Shown: piece after piece, positions 62,760 to 64,000 of the stretch
How the letters are laid out: the number at the start of each line of letters is the position of its first letter
Numbering within the stretch: the first letter of the stretch is position 1
Source: Progne subis subis
Lineage: Eukaryota > Chordata > Aves > Passeriformes > Hirundinidae
DNA: 64,000 bases
Assembly: GCA_022316685.1 (NCBI GenBank)
Contig: JAKJHU010000039.1
Span: 4,874,532-4,938,531 of the forward strand
Reading direction: 5' to 3'
Translations under genes and position numbers: made by a program
Notes under the pieces: model-generated
What the model was told of the DNA's origin: nothing
Seen by the model: the letters and a program-made list of their open reading frames with translations, nothing else
The model's database searches: none

Positions 62760-63545
62760 AAGAAACTTTAAAAACTTTCCTCCCGCTTCTTCTTGGGCTT
62801 AACTTTACCCCCAGTTCTCTCTAACTCCTCCCCATCACAGAGGACAGGGACAGAAACAGGGTTTACAGTCAGTTCATCACTCTCCCTGCTGCTCCCTCCT
62901 CCATAGGGAGAGAACTCCTCATTTCCTTCCCCTGCTTCAGTGTAGGGTCCCTCACACAAGATAAAATCCTGCATAAACTTCAACATGATTGCTTCCCATG
63001 GTCTAATTATTCACAAACGGCTTCAGTGTCCAGTCCCTTCCATGTGGTTCAATCTTTCATGAACAAGCTCCTCCAGTGTGGGCCTCTCCTTCAGCAAACC
63101 TGCTCTATCATGGGCCTGCCAGGTACTGCATAAGTTTCCTATAGGGTCACAGCCTCCTTTGGGATCAGACATCTGCTCCGGTGTGGGGTCCTCTGTGGGT
63201 TGCAGGTGAATCTCTGTTCCACCGTGGATGTCTATGGGCTGCAGGGGCACAGCTGCCTCACCATGGTCTGCACCAGAGTCTGCAGGGCAATCTTTTCTCT
63301 GACGGCTGGCGCACCTCCTCCCTCCCCTTCGTCACTGACCTTGGTGTCTGCAGAGCTTTTTCTCGCATGCATTCTAACTCCTCTCTCCAGCTGCAAGTGA
63401 CAATTCCCAGTCCTCCCCCCTTTCTTAACTCAGTTATCCCAGAGGTGCTGCCACTGCTGCTGACAGGGTCAGCCTTGGCCAGCAGTGGATCCATCTTGAA
63501 GCTGGCTGGCATTGCCTCTGTCAGACATGAGGGAAGCTTCTAGCA
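62760..63545 (-). repeat. GC-richer interspersed repeat remnant with coding-like modules
   Basis: About 790 bp with higher GC than the flanks. On the minus strand the broken frames contain reiterated modules: GGACCCCACACCGGAGCAGATG, AGGCCCACACTGGAGGAGCTTG, GGACTGGACACTGAAGCCG and GGACCCTACACTGAAGCAGGGG. Translations include PTPEQMSD, PTLEELVHERL and FMQDFILCEGPYTEAGEG. I recognise this pattern from a dispersed, often LTR-associated repeat in bird genomes with repeated LEQF/EGP units, but I cannot name the family. Several stops and frameshifts interrupt it. The plus-strand 120-codon frame over it is antisense. Confidence 0.55.
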
Positions 63546-64000
63546 GCTTCTCACAGAAGACCCTCTGTAGCTCTCCTGCTAAAGAACCTTGCTACATAAC
63601 GCTAATACACATATAAACTATTTTCAAAATTCTAATATATCATATTCTTTACTATACCACAGGCCATCACTCTGCAGAAACTGTCAGTTTGCATTCTAAC
63701 CTGTCTCTAAAGAACAAGGGTCCATCCATCATGGATGATTCCAAAGAATCATCCTGGAAAACAGAAGCCTGCTGTTATGAAGCAAGCAGAGAGCTTCCTC
63801 ACAAAACTAGCAGGGACCATACCAAGCATCCTGTCACTTAAACTGGTGGCTGAAAGCAGCAGAGAATCATCTTAACAACTGAGCATTCACACTGGTTCTT
63901 TTCAGAGCTGAATATCTTCTGCAAATAAAGGTTCAACACCTTTTCTCTTACTCCTTCAAAACCCTTTTCCTTTCAAAGGGAAAGGAAAAAGGCAGCAATC
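63546..64000. other. Right-end flank
   Basis: 455 bp of sequence with nothing recognised. Confidence 0.5.

Noticed and set aside
63181..63543. 120-codon plus-strand frame
   Set aside because: Antisense to the repeat remnant, whose recognisable modules read on the minus strand.
1..64000. CRISPR arrays, tRNA or rRNA genes, bacterial operons, CpG-island promoter
   Set aside because: None seen: no regularly spaced repeats, no cloverleaf with A/B boxes noticed, and no dense CpG region outside the repeat sequences.

Overview
This is nuclear DNA from a vertebrate, almost certainly a bird. It is AT-rich and intron-dominated, and its recognisable repeats are avian: CR1 LINE fragments with typical 3' ends, and LTRs of the avian ERVL/ERVK-like group that begin TGTCCT. 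There are no bacterial genes, operons, rRNA, tRNA or CRISPR arrays. The exact species cannot be read from the sequence.

One protein-coding gene is well supported: the 5' half of MIPOL1 (mirror-image polydactyly 1, a coiled-coil protein) on the minus strand. Six exons run right to left at 37615-37750, 36305-36384, 19203-19389, 16156-16291, 15083-15188 and 3824-3953. All have AG/GT splice sites, and every join keeps the reading frame. Together they encode about 214 residues: a short N-terminus containing MENWSK, a variable acidic linker, and the start of the conserved coiled coil. The rest of the gene must lie beyond the left edge. The promoter and any further 5' exons should lie at or beyond the right edge, since no convincing CpG island or promoter was found between 37.8 and 64 kb.

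Layout. 1-3823: part of intron 6. 3954-15082: intron 5 (11 kb, mostly unique AT-rich sequence). 15189-16155: intron 4. 16292-19202: intron 3, with a CR1 3' end. 19390-36304: intron 2 (17 kb), with a decayed CR1 carrying ORF1 esterase and ORF2 endonuclease remnants, a CR1 3' end, a 2.1 kb two-LTR retroelement with a lysine-tRNA-like primer binding site, and unique sequence with forkhead-like motifs. 36385-37614: intron 1. 37751-64000: upstream or 5' UTR-intron sequence with two CR1 copies, several homopolymer tracts, a solo LTR, another CR1 fragment, and a GC-richer repeat remnant near 62.8-63.5 kb.

Most open frames here are chance ORFs of the length expected in 64 kb of about 38% GC DNA, and they are not annotated. 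I found no convincing undescribed biological system. The more interesting points are a possible N-terminal extension of bird MIPOL1 with an upstream ORF, the internally deleted LTR element, the repeat at the right end with reiterated coding-like modules, and a few candidate regulatory segments. Family identifications rest on recognition from memory, not on a database search.
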